Assembly (NCBI GenBank): GCA_013139625.1
Contig: WTAK01000293.1
Span: 1-10,373 of the forward strand
Length of the DNA stretch: 10,373 bases
Source: Candidatus Delongbacteria bacterium
GTDB lineage: Bacteria; UBA4055
Direction: 5' to 3'
This document shows, in pieces, positions 1 to 7,256 of this stretch (position 1 is its first letter; every line of letters starts with the position of its first letter). Made by a program: the position numbers and the translations under genes. The notes under the pieces were generated by a model. That model was not told where the DNA came from. It made no database searches and was given only the letters and a program-made list of their open reading frames with translations.

Positions 1-370
1 GGGTCAGAAAAACCTCGTCACCATTTACCGGGGAACGGAAACTAACCCCTTCTTCAGATATCTTGCGCATCTTGCCTAAGGACCAGACCTGAAAACCACC
101 TGAATCGGTAAGAATGGGTTTTTCCCAGTGGATAAATCGGTGCAGCCCATTATGCGCGCGAATAATATCCATTCCTGGTCGCAGCATGAGGTGAAAGGTA
201 TTACCAAGAATAATCTCAGCTCCATCTGCCATTAGCTCTTCAGGCGTCATGCTTTTTACAGTGCCATAGGTGCCAACTGGCATAAAAGCGGGAGTCTCAA
301 CCGTGCCACGTGCAAACACCAGCCTGCCTGCACGCGCCCTGTTGTCAATCTGATGAATATCAAATTTCAC
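1..370 (-). CDS. tgt: Queuine/preQ1 tRNA-guanine transglycosylase, N-terminal part (runs off the window)
   Basis: Tgt exchanges guanine at position 34 of GUN-anticodon tRNAs for the queuosine precursor preQ1, the step just before QueA. Only the first 123 residues are present; the frame stays open to base 1. I read it by reverse-complementing. The start is GTG at 370-368, giving MKFDIH, with a GAGGA Shine-Dalgarno 8 nt upstream. Family signatures are [15 protein letters not shown] (residues 25-39), IILGNTFHL (53-61) and [10 protein letters not shown] (86-95); Asp89 in the last matches the catalytic Asp89 described for the E. coli enzyme. The start overlaps the queA stop by 11 bp, a normal queA-tgt arrangement. 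The odd point is composition: about 49% G+C by hand count in bases 1-360, against about 33% in the next 360. The wording ([20 protein letters not shown]) resembles proteobacterial Tgt rather than other phyla. Identity is certain; origin is not. Confidence 0.96.
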   Translation of the reverse strand, partial: MKFDIHQIDNRARAGRLVFARGTVETPAFMPVGTYGTVKSMTPEELMADGAEIILGNTFHLMLRPGMDIIRAHNGLHRFIHWEKPILTDSGGFQVWSLGKMRKISEEGVSFRSPVNGDEVFLT

Positions 371-1415
371 TACTGCGGTCCTCGGGAAGAATGATCATTG
401 CATCACCATAACTGAAAAATCTGTATTTTTCATCTATAGCTTTTTTATATGCTTTTTTTATCATGTTAATAGAGCTGAATGCTGAAACCAATAACATCAA
501 TGATGACTTCGGTAAATGGAAATTTGTTATTAATTTATCCACCACTTTGAATTTATAACCGGGGTAAATAAATATATCAGTTTCTCCACTATGAGCTTGG
601 ATTATTCCATTTTCATCAGCAACAGATTCAATAGCTCTTACGGACGTTGTACCAAGTGCTATTACCTTGCTATTATCAGCTTTTGCTTTATTTATCATAT
701 CAGCAGCTTCTTTTGAAACTTCATAATACTCTTCATGCATCTTATGATCTTTTACATTCTCAACTTTAATAGGTTTGAAAGTACCAATTCCAACATGAAG
801 AACTATCTTTGCTATTTTAACGCCTTTATTTTCTATGTCTTCCAGTAACTCATCAGTAAAATGTAATCCTGCTGTAGGAGCTGCAACTGCACCGGGCTTA
901 GATGCAAATACCGTTTGATACCTATCTTTATCGTTACTGTTGACTTCTCTTTCTATATACGGAGGCAAAGGCATATTTCCATTCTCATGAATATAATCCA
1001 GTAGATCACCATCACATTTGAACTCAGCAATCCTAGTTCCGGTTGCAGTTACACTTTTTAATGTACATGTTGCATTTTTAGGCAATTCTAATTCCATGCC
1101 TAATTTTGCTTTCCTTCCAGGTTTCACCATTACTTCCCAAGTGTTTTCAGAGATTTCTTTTAGCAAGAATATTTCTATCTCTGCACCTGTATCTTTTCTC
1201 TTAGCATAAAATCTTGCAGGAATAACTTTAGTTTCATTTATAACAAGCACATCACCTTTATCTAGATAATTTATTATTTCTTTAAAATTCTTCAAACAAA
1301 TGTCGCTTGTTTCTCTGTTTACAACAAGTAATCTTGAGCTATCTCTTGTTTTACTCGGTTCTTGTGCAATAAGCTCTTTCGGTAGCTCATAATCGTAATC
1401 TGAAAGTTCTAACAT
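360..1415 (-). CDS. queA: S-adenosylmethionine:tRNA ribosyltransferase-isomerase
   Basis: QueA transfers and isomerises the ribosyl group of SAM onto preQ1-modified tRNA to make epoxyqueuosine, in the cytoplasm. The 351-residue length is normal. Visible family blocks are RDSSRLLVV (24-32), [14 protein letters not shown] (56-69), MPLPPYI (148-154), [13 protein letters not shown] (175-187), HVGIGTFKP (207-215), KMHEEYYEV (225-233), [12 protein letters not shown] (253-264), [12 protein letters not shown] (295-306) and RFFSYGDAM (332-340). The ATG lies 6 bp after the ruvB stop, with an AGGA-like site inside the ruvB end, so ruvB and queA are probably co-transcribed. The protein runs eight residues past the usual GDAM-hydrophobic end (PEDRSSEI). 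Those codons are G+C-rich, like tgt and unlike the rest of queA, so the 3' end may be acquired together with tgt or lie at an assembly join. Confidence 0.97.
   Translation of the reverse strand: MLELSDYDYELPKELIAQEPSKTRDSSRLLVVNRETSDICLKNFKEIINYLDKGDVLVINETKVIPARFYAKRKDTGAEIEIFLLKEISENTWEVMVKPGRKAKLGMELELPKNATCTLKSVTATGTRIAEFKCDGDLLDYIHENGNMPLPPYIEREVNSNDKDRYQTVFASKPGAVAAPTAGLHFTDELLEDIENKGVKIAKIVLHVGIGTFKPIKVENVKDHKMHEEYYEVSKEAADMINKAKADNSKVIALGTTSVRAIESVADENGIIQAHSGETDIFIYPGYKFKVVDKLITNFHLPKSSLMLLVSAFSSINMIKKAYKKAIDEKYRFFSYGDAMIILPEDRSSEI
379..383 (-). promoter_or_regulatory. Shine-Dalgarno for the tgt GTG start
   Basis: On the minus strand GAGGA lies 8 nt before the GTG at 370-368, inside the last codons of queA. 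It supports GTG as the tgt start and translational coupling with queA. The site belongs to the G+C-rich stretch, so tgt appears to carry its own ribosome-binding site. Confidence 0.7.
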
Positions 1416-1421
1416 ATAATA

Positions 1422-2435
1422 CTAAAGTCCTAAACCTGTTTTCTTTATCTTATACCCATAATGCTTATAAGCCCGTTCTGTGACAATTCTTCCTCGTTGT
1501 GTTCTCTGTATGAATCCTTCCTGGATCAAATATGGCTCATACACTTCTTCGATAGTATCACTTTCTTCACCAACTGCAACTGCAATATTTTTGATCCCAA
1601 CAGGACCACCACTGAATTTTTCTATCATAGTAGCAATAATATCTCTATCCATATCATCAAGACCCAGTTCATCAATATCTAATGAAGTTAGTCCTTTCAT
1701 AGCAATTTCTTTGGTTATGATACCTTTATGTTTAACTAGAGCATAGTCTCTTACCCTTCTTAATATCCTATTAGCGATTCTTGGCGTTCCTCTAGATCGC
1801 TTAGCCATTTCCATTATACCGTCTTCATCTACTTCAATATCAAGTAATTTAGCACTTCTTTTGATGATCTGATAGATTTCTTCAGCATTGTAATATGTCA
1901 TTCTGCAGGTAATACCGAATCTAGCTCTTAGGGGAGATGTCAGATTACCTGCTTTTGTCGTAGCACCTATTAGAGTGAATTTCGGTAATTTCAATTGTAC
2001 ACTATTTGCTGCCGGTCCACTGCTAAGCATTATATCAATTGAATAATCTTCCATTGCCGGATATAGGTATTCTTCAATAATTGGAGCTAATCTATGAATT
2101 TCATCAATGAACAATACGTCATGCTCATTTAGATTAGTAAGTAATCCTGCAAGGTCAGCAGCCTTTTCCAGTACCGGACCGGAAGTTACTTTTATATCAA
2201 CCCCTAATTCATTAGCTATCAAATAAGCCAAAGTAGTTTTTCCTAATCCCGGAGGTCCATGTAAAATAACATGATCTAAACTATCGTTTCTAATTTTTGC
2301 AGATTGAATAAATATCTTAAGATTTTCTTTCATCTTATTTTGACCAACAAAATCTTTGAATTCTATGGGTCTAAGAGATTGTTCTATCTTTATATCTTCA
2401 CTTAATTCTGAACCTGTTAATATGGTCTCTCTCAA
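1422..2435 (-). CDS. ruvB: Holliday junction branch-migration ATPase RuvB
   Basis: RuvB is the hexameric AAA+ motor that, with RuvA, drives branch migration of Holliday junctions in recombinational repair. At 337 residues it is full length. Visible motifs are the N-terminal LRP-FKDFVGQ box (about 21-32), Walker [10 protein letters not shown] (60-68), Walker B LFIDEIH (108-114), the sensor-1 region IGATTKAG (156-163), the arginine-finger segment SPLRARFGI (167-175), and the C-terminal winged-helix block [18 protein letters not shown] followed by [17 protein letters not shown]. The start is TTG at 2435-2433, supported by AGAGGG 4 nt upstream; no ATG lies before the conserved LRP box. It is followed closely by queA. 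ruvA and ruvC are not in the window. Nothing about the protein itself is unusual. Confidence 0.98.
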   Translation of the reverse strand: MRETILTGSELSEDIKIEQSLRPIEFKDFVGQNKMKENLKIFIQSAKIRNDSLDHVILHGPPGLGKTTLAYLIANELGVDIKVTSGPVLEKAADLAGLLTNLNEHDVLFIDEIHRLAPIIEEYLYPAMEDYSIDIMLSSGPAANSVQLKLPKFTLIGATTKAGNLTSPLRARFGITCRMTYYNAEEIYQIIKRSAKLLDIEVDEDGIMEMAKRSRGTPRIANRILRRVRDYALVKHKGIITKEIAMKGLTSLDIDELGLDDMDRDIIATMIEKFSGGPVGIKNIAVAVGEESDTIEEVYEPYLIQEGFIQRTQRGRIVTERAYKHYGYKIKKTGLGL

Positions 2436-2563
2436 TTTTCCCTCTATACTTACACAAGATATTTTGCTGAAGCAATTAGCTTTATAACAAGTATTTAAAA
2501 TTATAGTAATTTACCTTTAAATGCAAGGATATTATAAATTTATTATAATTCATTTTTAGAAAT
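2436..2563. other. AT-rich spacer upstream of ruvB, with a weak promoter candidate
   Basis: This 128-bp gap separates the terminator of the small secreted-protein gene from ruvB, so it should hold the ruvB-queA-tgt promoter. On the minus strand there is TATAAT (2505-2500) with TTGCAT (2526-2521) 15 bp upstream. The spacing is shorter than the usual 17 bp, so this is only a candidate. I see no open reading frame, RNA fold or operator in it. Confidence 0.3.
2440..2445 (-). promoter_or_regulatory. Shine-Dalgarno that decides the ruvB TTG start
   Basis: The minus strand reads AGAGGG-AAAA-TTG. The purine-rich site is well placed for TTG at 2435, and no in-frame ATG is available upstream of the conserved N-terminus. 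The rare start may lower RuvB output. Confidence 0.7.
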
Positions 2564-2584
2564 AAAAAAAGCGAGTAAACTCGC
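2564..2584 (-). terminator. Rho-independent terminator of the small FN3-like gene
   Basis: On the minus strand the stem GCGAG/CTCGC (5 bp, TTTA loop; bases 2584-2580 and 2575-2571) runs directly into seven Ts (2570-2564). It lies 22 nt after the stop codon of the 128-residue gene. The hairpin is short but G+C-rich for this genome and is followed by a clean T-tract. Confidence 0.85.
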
Positions 2585-2606
2585 CAGACAATTCAACAAA
2601 TTAAAG

Positions 2607-2993
2607 CTATCTAAACATAGCTTTAATACTACCCCATGTCGCAGGAATCATGCCGGCACTGATCGTTACACTTATTACTTCAGAGGTTACCTTAGTTCCG
2701 TCATAATCCTCAACAACTATTCTATAGTAAAGAGTAGTATTTTTTGAGTAAATATTTGAATCAATTATCGCATATGAAGAATTACTTCCTTTCGGTGTTT
2801 CTGTCGTAAAAGATTCAAACGTAACATTATTTGAAGATTTTTCTATAATAAACTCTTTGATGTTCGTTTCAGTAGTCGTTTGCCACTGTATTTTCACCAA
2901 GCTACCATCAGCAACACCAGATAAATTCACAACTGATGTTGATCCAAATGTCAAGCTAATTACAAACAAAAGTATAACGAATACTCTCTTCAT
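2607..2993 (-). CDS. Small secreted protein with one fibronectin-III-like domain
   Basis: Residues 1-18 form a signal peptide (basic MKR, then a long Val/Leu/Ile/Phe core), so the 128-residue protein should leave the cytoplasm. Residues about 20-112 look like one fibronectin-III-type beta-sandwich: KIQWQTTTETNIKEFIIEKS near the start, YAIIDSN in the middle and TLYYRIVVEDYDGTKVTS before the last strands. This resembles extracellular proteins of FCB-group bacteria, where such domains sit beside sorting signals. The last 16 residues (from about 113) leave the fold and end in PATWGSIKAMFR, a Trp-Gly and basic tail that could be an anchoring or processing signal, though I cannot assign it. The ATG has GAGGAG 11 nt upstream. 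The gene has its own consensus promoter and terminator, suggesting strong independent expression. No enzymatic residues are evident. A small structural or adhesion component is an inference. Confidence 0.85.
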   Translation of the reverse strand: MKRVFVILLFVISLTFGSTSVVNLSGVADGSLVKIQWQTTTETNIKEFIIEKSSNNVTFESFTTETPKGSNSSYAIIDSNIYSKNTTLYYRIVVEDYDGTKVTSEVISVTISAGMIPATWGSIKAMFR

Positions 2994-3004
2994 TATATAT
3001 AGAA

Positions 3005-3010
3005 CTCCTC
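3005..3010 (-). promoter_or_regulatory. Strong Shine-Dalgarno of the small FN3-like gene
   Basis: GAGGAG on the minus strand lies 11 nt before the ATG at 2993. The spacing is a little long, but the match to the anti-Shine-Dalgarno is one of the best in the window. Confidence 0.6.
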
Positions 3011-3025
3011 ATGTATATTCGTTTC

Positions 3026-3054
3026 AATATAACTTTTTTTACTCATCCTGTCAA
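3026..3054 (-). promoter_or_regulatory. Sigma-70-type promoter for the small FN3-like gene
   Basis: The minus strand carries a perfect -35 TTGACA (3054-3049), a 17-bp spacer, and a near-consensus -10 TATATT (3031-3026). The expected transcription start is near 3019, giving a leader of about 25 nt that contains GAGGAG. This is the best promoter in the window. It separates the small gene from the TolC-family gene upstream, after which no intrinsic terminator is evident. Confidence 0.8.
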
Positions 3055-3100
3055 GTTTATTAATCATATAAAATAATGACCCGTGATACTTTTGAATAAA

Positions 3101-4489
3101 TTAAAACAGGCTAATACCAATAAACTTTTTGTATTCATATACGGATAAAATATAATCTATTTCACTGTTTATCATATCTTGTTTATTGCTGATGTAATCT
3201 ATTTGATTCTGAATAAAATCCTTAGAAGTGATCAAACCATTCTCAAATCTTTTCTGAGATATATTGTATATCTTTTCCGAAAGATCAAAACTTTTCTTCG
3301 TGATCTCTAAGTTTTCATAATTCAATTCTAAATTTCTGACCTTTGATCTAAATAAATTTTCTAATTCAATCTGTGTATCTTTTAATTTTTCTTTTGAGAT
3401 CTTCAAATTCAATTTAGCAATATCCAATGAATTTATTAGATCATTTCCATCAAATAGCGGGATACTTAATCCCAGTGAGAATACTGTCTTTGAGTTATCA
3501 TTATCAAAATTAAGATCATAAGCATTATTGCTTCCATCCATGAAATAACTCATACTAACCTGACCTTTTATCGACTTAGTTCTATAAACATCACTTAAAG
3601 CATCTTCTTTATCTAGTATTTCATTTCTCGAGTTTAGAAATGCTGGATTGTTTTTATACATTTTATCAATATCATCATCAAAATCTATTTCATGCTTAAT
3701 AACTTCTTTGTTATCGTATTTCAACCTTATATCATAATCATTGGGATATTTGATAAATCTATTGAATTCTTCCTTAAAATATGATAGGGTATTTTTACTT
3801 CGTTTCAAGGATAGTTCCTTCTTTTGCAGATAAAGCTCCAAGTCTAACATTTCCACTTCAGGAATTATACCTGCTTTAAATTTAGACACTCCTTCATTAT
3901 AATGTTTTAGGCTTAGATCGTATCCTTTCATTTCAATTTCTTGTTCACTAATAACTCTGTAGAGATCATAGTATTTTCGAACAAGTAAATACTGATAATC
4001 TATGATTGCGGATTCTAACTCCAACTGCTTTATTTCTAAACTTCGTTTAATAGATGAATATTCTTTATTAAACTTCATTTTATAATGCAATTCTGTTGAA
4101 AGTCCCAGATTCAAGTATTTGTAAGAAGTTGATGATTCTTCTAAAACTTCTGACCCATATAGCCCGGCGGTAAGAACAGAGTTGTAAAATAGATTCTGAG
4201 TGATACTTACACCCGCAGTAATACTTTTTGTGGTATATGATGAATCTGTTAATGCATGATAATTTGTAATCTCGGGCAAGGTAGAGCTCATCATGATTTT
4301 GGGGAAATAATGATAAAATTTCTCATCTTCAGATCTTTCTAGATATAATTTTTGCTGCTGTAATATTTGATAATCAATACTATTATTTGCTAAAGAAATC
4401 ACATCTTCTAATGACAAAGCCTTTTCAGGTATTTCAGCTTTACAAAGAAATGCTATTAAAATGAATATTATTGATGTATTTATTTTCAT
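3101..4489 (-). CDS. TolC-family outer-membrane efflux/secretion protein
   Basis: TolC-family proteins form trimeric channels spanning the outer membrane and periplasm for type I secretion or efflux pumps. I place the start at the ATG 4489-4487, giving 462 residues with a signal peptide (MKINTSIIFILIAFLCKA, then EIPEK). A longer reading from ATG 4552 would add 21 unlikely residues encoded by a terminator hairpin, so I reject it. After the signal comes the family's N-terminal LSLEDVISLANNS motif. Two repeats of long amphipathic helices follow, separated by beta segments such as SITAGVSITQNLFYN and FSLGLSIPLFDGNDLINSLDIA. Each half ends in a characteristic pattern such as KRFENGLITSKDFIQNQIDY. 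No membrane-fusion or inner-membrane pump gene is adjacent, so the partner and substrate are unknown. The upstream Shine-Dalgarno is weak. Family assignment is firm; specificity is not. Confidence 0.9.
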   Translation of the reverse strand: MKINTSIIFILIAFLCKAEIPEKALSLEDVISLANNSIDYQILQQQKLYLERSEDEKFYHYFPKIMMSSTLPEITNYHALTDSSYTTKSITAGVSITQNLFYNSVLTAGLYGSEVLEESSTSYKYLNLGLSTELHYKMKFNKEYSSIKRSLEIKQLELESAIIDYQYLLVRKYYDLYRVISEQEIEMKGYDLSLKHYNEGVSKFKAGIIPEVEMLDLELYLQKKELSLKRSKNTLSYFKEEFNRFIKYPNDYDIRLKYDNKEVIKHEIDFDDDIDKMYKNNPAFLNSRNEILDKEDALSDVYRTKSIKGQVSMSYFMDGSNNAYDLNFDNDNSKTVFSLGLSIPLFDGNDLINSLDIAKLNLKISKEKLKDTQIELENLFRSKVRNLELNYENLEITKKSFDLSEKIYNISQKRFENGLITSKDFIQNQIDYISNKQDMINSEIDYILSVYEYKKFIGISLF

Positions 4490-4514
4490 AGTTGTGTCAC
4501 ATTTATAATACTTT

Positions 4515-4546
4515 AAACAAAAACAGCGGACATAATTGATCCGCTG
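4515..4546 (-). terminator. Rho-independent terminator closing the envelope operon
   Basis: On the minus strand a perfect 7-bp stem CAGCGGA/TCCGCTG (4546-4540 and 4530-4524, 9-nt loop) is followed by TTTTTGTTT. It starts 28 nt after the stop of the membrane coiled-coil gene and ends 25 nt before the TolC-family ATG. It marks the operon end and shows that the longer TolC reading through it is unlikely to be real. Confidence 0.88.
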
Positions 4547-4574
4547 CTTCATAGTTTCTTAGTTAAGTAAGATA

Positions 4575-5948
4575 TTATTTCCCAATTATTAAGAGATTCT
4601 TATTTACCAAACTTTCCTGATCAAGAAATTCGATCCTACATATCTTATCACTCTTAACTATCTTAATATCACCTGCGGCAATAAGACTTTTTGGGAAAAC
4701 ATATACTTGGGTAAAAGTAGATAATCCAAATTGTCTCGGTTTAATAACTAAGTTATCTGTAACCAAAAAGTTAACTTTAGAAGAATAATCAATACCTATT
4801 GATCTACCTATCTTTACTCCGTCCCATTCATCATCAATAATAATACCTTTTCTTGTGGCATATTCAAAATTATATAGTTTATAGTTGACTGTTTTTACTT
4901 CTACTACTTGTTCTTTTTTTGCCACTTCTTCTTGCAGTCTTCTATTTTCTTCATTTAAGCGTTCAATACGCAACTGCTCTTCACTTACCTTACTCTCATC
5001 TACAGAACCTTGCCTTTTTTCAGCCTCAAGCATTTCAATTTTTTCAGTTAGCTTTTGCTTTTCCGTTAACAATGCATTGATCCTTGCTTTGAAAGCTCTT
5101 TTAGCTAATTTTTTTATATCATTAGGTGTCTTATCTGCTTCACCCTTGGTAATAAACGACCCATAGAACCCATTCTCATAGAAGTTCCATACATAGAGTC
5201 CTTCGTAAGCATAAGGGAAGATATTAACATTCTCTATTATATTCAGTGCTTCATGCTGTGACAAACCTTTGTTCGTTATCAAATAACTTAAGGCAATTTC
5301 TTCATGACCTATTTCATCTGTCATAACTTCCGGTGATTCTAAGCCTTTATATTTGGATTGAATATCTTTCTGAAGTGCCTTCAATTCTCTGTCAGTTTGC
5401 ATGATCGTATTTATCTTTGACTTGATACCCTTATCACTTTCAGTCTCTGCTTTCAATGATAATAATTCCAACTGTTTCTCTGATAATATATTACCTTCTG
5501 AGTCTTCGAGCTTGAGGTCTTTATATTCCTCATTTGATTTTAATTCTAAGACAATATTCTCTATCTCTTGTCTCTTTTTACTCATTCTAACGCTGAGTTT
5601 TTCAAATTCCGCTCTTAAAGATTTATACTGCTTAAATTTATCTTCAGGACCAGGTATCAAACTATATAAAAATATTACCAATGAGGTTAGTAGTATTGTT
5701 GAGATCACAACATAAATTGCAACAACTTTCTTATCAACTTTTCTGACATAATCACCCTCTAAAGAACTTTCTCCCTCAAACTGATAACCAGTAGTTGCTC
5801 CATCTTGAACTTTTTTATAAACCTGCTGTTCTTCATCATCTAAGATACGCTTTCTAAAAGCTCCATAGATACTAGGCCCTTCACTGCCTTCTCTATTGTT
5901 TAGAACATCTTTGTATTCGTTCTTCGAATTCTTTTTATCTTCAGACAT
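4575..5948 (-). CDS. Single-pass membrane protein with periplasmic coiled coils, unknown function
   Basis: I do not recognise this 457-residue protein. Residues 1-73 are polar and probably cytoplasmic. One hydrophobic segment spans about 74-98, preceded by the basic RKVDKK, which predicts an N-in, C-out topology. Residues 102-205 are heptad-like and charged (coiled coil). A compact segment follows at about 211-275, containing GLSQHEALNIIENVNIFPYAYEG and then VWNFYENGFYGSF, aromatic-rich and perhaps a folded sensor or binding domain. A second coiled coil runs 283-350, and a beta-rich C-terminal domain of about 100 residues (355-457) completes it. It is the last gene of the operon with the SurA-like, propeller, BamD-like and nadD genes, 36 bp after nadD, and is followed by a terminator. 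A scaffold or envelope-spanning role is plausible by context only. No catalytic motif is visible. Confidence 0.8.
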   Translation of the reverse strand: MSEDKKNSKNEYKDVLNNREGSEGPSIYGAFRKRILDDEEQQVYKKVQDGATTGYQFEGESSLEGDYVRKVDKKVVAIYVVISTILLTSLVIFLYSLIPGPEDKFKQYKSLRAEFEKLSVRMSKKRQEIENIVLELKSNEEYKDLKLEDSEGNILSEKQLELLSLKAETESDKGIKSKINTIMQTDRELKALQKDIQSKYKGLESPEVMTDEIGHEEIALSYLITNKGLSQHEALNIIENVNIFPYAYEGLYVWNFYENGFYGSFITKGEADKTPNDIKKLAKRAFKARINALLTEKQKLTEKIEMLEAEKRQGSVDESKVSEEQLRIERLNEENRRLQEEVAKKEQVVEVKTVNYKLYNFEYATRKGIIIDDEWDGVKIGRSIGIDYSSKVNFLVTDNLVIKPRQFGLSTFTQVYVFPKSLIAAGDIKIVKSDKICRIEFLDQESLVNKNLLIIGK

Positions 5949-5982
5949 AATTTTACCAGTTAAAATTTCTTATATATACTGT

Positions 5983-6546
5983 TTATTTATACAGGCTCTT
6001 TTCATAAATATAGTGTTCAACTTTTGAATTAACAAGGTATTTAATACTTAATTTTTCACCTATTCGATCCCTTATCATTGATGATGATATTTCAATATTC
6101 GGTGTTTTTGCTAGATAATCTTCTTTATCTACTTTAATATCATTTCTCGATGCTATTACTAACTTTACTTTATTCTTGATCATCTCCGGCTCTTTCCACG
6201 TTAAAATGTTTTTGTATGAATCAGCTCCTATAATAAAAAACAATTCACTTTCAGAGTATTTCTTTTTCATATAATCTATAGTCTCAATGCTATAAACAGA
6301 CCTACTCTGACTTATTTCAAAATCTGATATTTCAAATCCTTTATTATCCTCAATTGCCAATTCAACCATTTTATATCTGATCTGAGGAGATGTAAATCTA
6401 CTTATATCTTTATGTGGTGACTTATAAGCAGGAACGAATATTATTGTATCTAAGTCTAATTCTTCTTTTATAATGTTACAAATTATCAAATGTCCGGTAT
6501 GAATAGGATCGAAAGAACCTCCGAATATTCCAATTTTTTTTTGCAT
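5983..6546 (-). CDS. nadD: Nicotinate-nucleotide adenylyltransferase
   Basis: NadD joins ATP and nicotinic acid mononucleotide to form deamido-NAD, an essential step of NAD synthesis in the cytoplasm. At 187 residues it is a normal length. The nucleotidyltransferase signature GGSFDPIHTGHL sits at residues 9-20, with HxGH at 16-19. SPHK (43-46), a Ser-Ile-Glu-Thr-Ile segment (near 92-96) in place of the common SYTIDT, FFIIGADS and ISSSMIR (153-159) all match the family. The ATG overlaps the stop of the BamD-like gene by one base (TAATG), implying translational coupling. A metabolic gene inside an envelope operon is probably co-expression rather than a shared mechanism. Confidence 0.96.
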   Translation of the reverse strand: MQKKIGIFGGSFDPIHTGHLIICNIIKEELDLDTIIFVPAYKSPHKDISRFTSPQIRYKMVELAIEDNKGFEISDFEISQSRSVYSIETIDYMKKKYSESELFFIIGADSYKNILTWKEPEMIKNKVKLVIASRNDIKVDKEDYLAKTPNIEISSSMIRDRIGEKLSIKYLVNSKVEHYIYEKSLYK

Positions 6547-7253
6547 TATTTTTTTATTGCTTCATCGTATTTCTTTTGATAAACTTGGAAATTATACTCA
6601 TCTTTCATCAATTCTGATGCCTCAGCCATAAATTTCAATGATAGTGCATAATAACTTGTATCATAAAAATTATTGATTACTTCTAAAAAATAAAACTTTG
6701 CAGCTCTTGGCTGATCCATTTTCATATACAATTTGCCTGATTCAAACTCTTTTCTCGCAAGTTTCTCTCTCATTTCACTAATAAATCCATTCGATTTATC
6801 TGCAAACTGTCCTACAGGATAAAGATCGAGATAGAACTGAAATTTAGAGATAGCATTATATGTTTCCTTTTGGTCTAATGAATATATTGGCGAAAGTTTG
6901 TAATAGCTCATTGCCGAATTGAAGTAAGATTCCTCTGCTAATTTTGATTCAGGGAAACTTTCAGTCAGCTTATTGAATTCATAAGATGATGAGTAATATT
7001 CTTCCAATCTAAAATGAGTATCTGCTAAAAGGTACTGTACCGAATCAATTCCTATCTGACCACCATAATTTAGAATTAATACATTAAAGTCTTCTAACGC
7101 TTGTAAATAATTTCCATTGTCATGTTTCTTCTTAGCAATTGAAAAACTTTTCTCAAATCCTATATCCTGAATCTTAAGTTCATTTGTACATGATGATAAA
7201 ACAATTGCAAATATAATCACCACTACATATATATAAATTGATTTCGTTTTCAT
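6546..7253 (-). CDS. bamD: BamD-like outer-membrane assembly lipoprotein
   Basis: BamD is the essential TPR lipoprotein of the BAM complex that inserts beta-barrels into the outer membrane. The 235-residue length is close to that of E. coli BamD (about 245). The N-terminus has a lipoprotein signal with lipobox LSSC, giving the acylated Cys22. The rest is helical TPR-like repeats: a first pair near 34-63, another near 73-101, and the hallmark SPIYSLDQKETYNAISKFQFYL (121-142) ending in YP, which strongly matches BamD/YfiO. It lies 3 bp after the propeller/coiled-coil gene; its Shine-Dalgarno AAGGAG (7272-7267) is inside that gene's last codons. It overlaps nadD by 1 bp. Sitting near a SurA-like chaperone fits outer-membrane protein biogenesis. 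A different TPR lipoprotein such as CpoB is less likely given the SP-Y-LDQ block. Confidence 0.9.
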   Translation of the reverse strand: MKTKSIYIYVVVIIFAIVLSSCTNELKIQDIGFEKSFSIAKKKHDNGNYLQALEDFNVLILNYGGQIGIDSVQYLLADTHFRLEEYYSSSYEFNKLTESFPESKLAEESYFNSAMSYYKLSPIYSLDQKETYNAISKFQFYLDLYPVGQFADKSNGFISEMREKLARKEFESGKLYMKMDQPRAAKFYFLEVINNFYDTSYYALSLKFMAEASELMKDEYNFQVYQKKYDEAIKK

Positions 7254-7256
7254 ACT

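Noticed and set aside
2436..2563. Possible small RNA or riboswitch before ruvB
   Set aside because: The gap is AT-rich, and no stable fold or known aptamer consensus was evident by eye apart from the terminator at its far edge.
3061..3100. Terminator after the TolC-family gene
   Set aside because: No G+C-rich inverted repeat with a T-tract was found between its stop and the next promoter.
4490..4552. N-terminal extension of the TolC-family protein starting at ATG 4552
   Set aside because: The extra 21 residues (Cys- and Tyr-rich) precede a proper signal peptide and are encoded by a rho-independent terminator; the ATG at 4489 is the better start.
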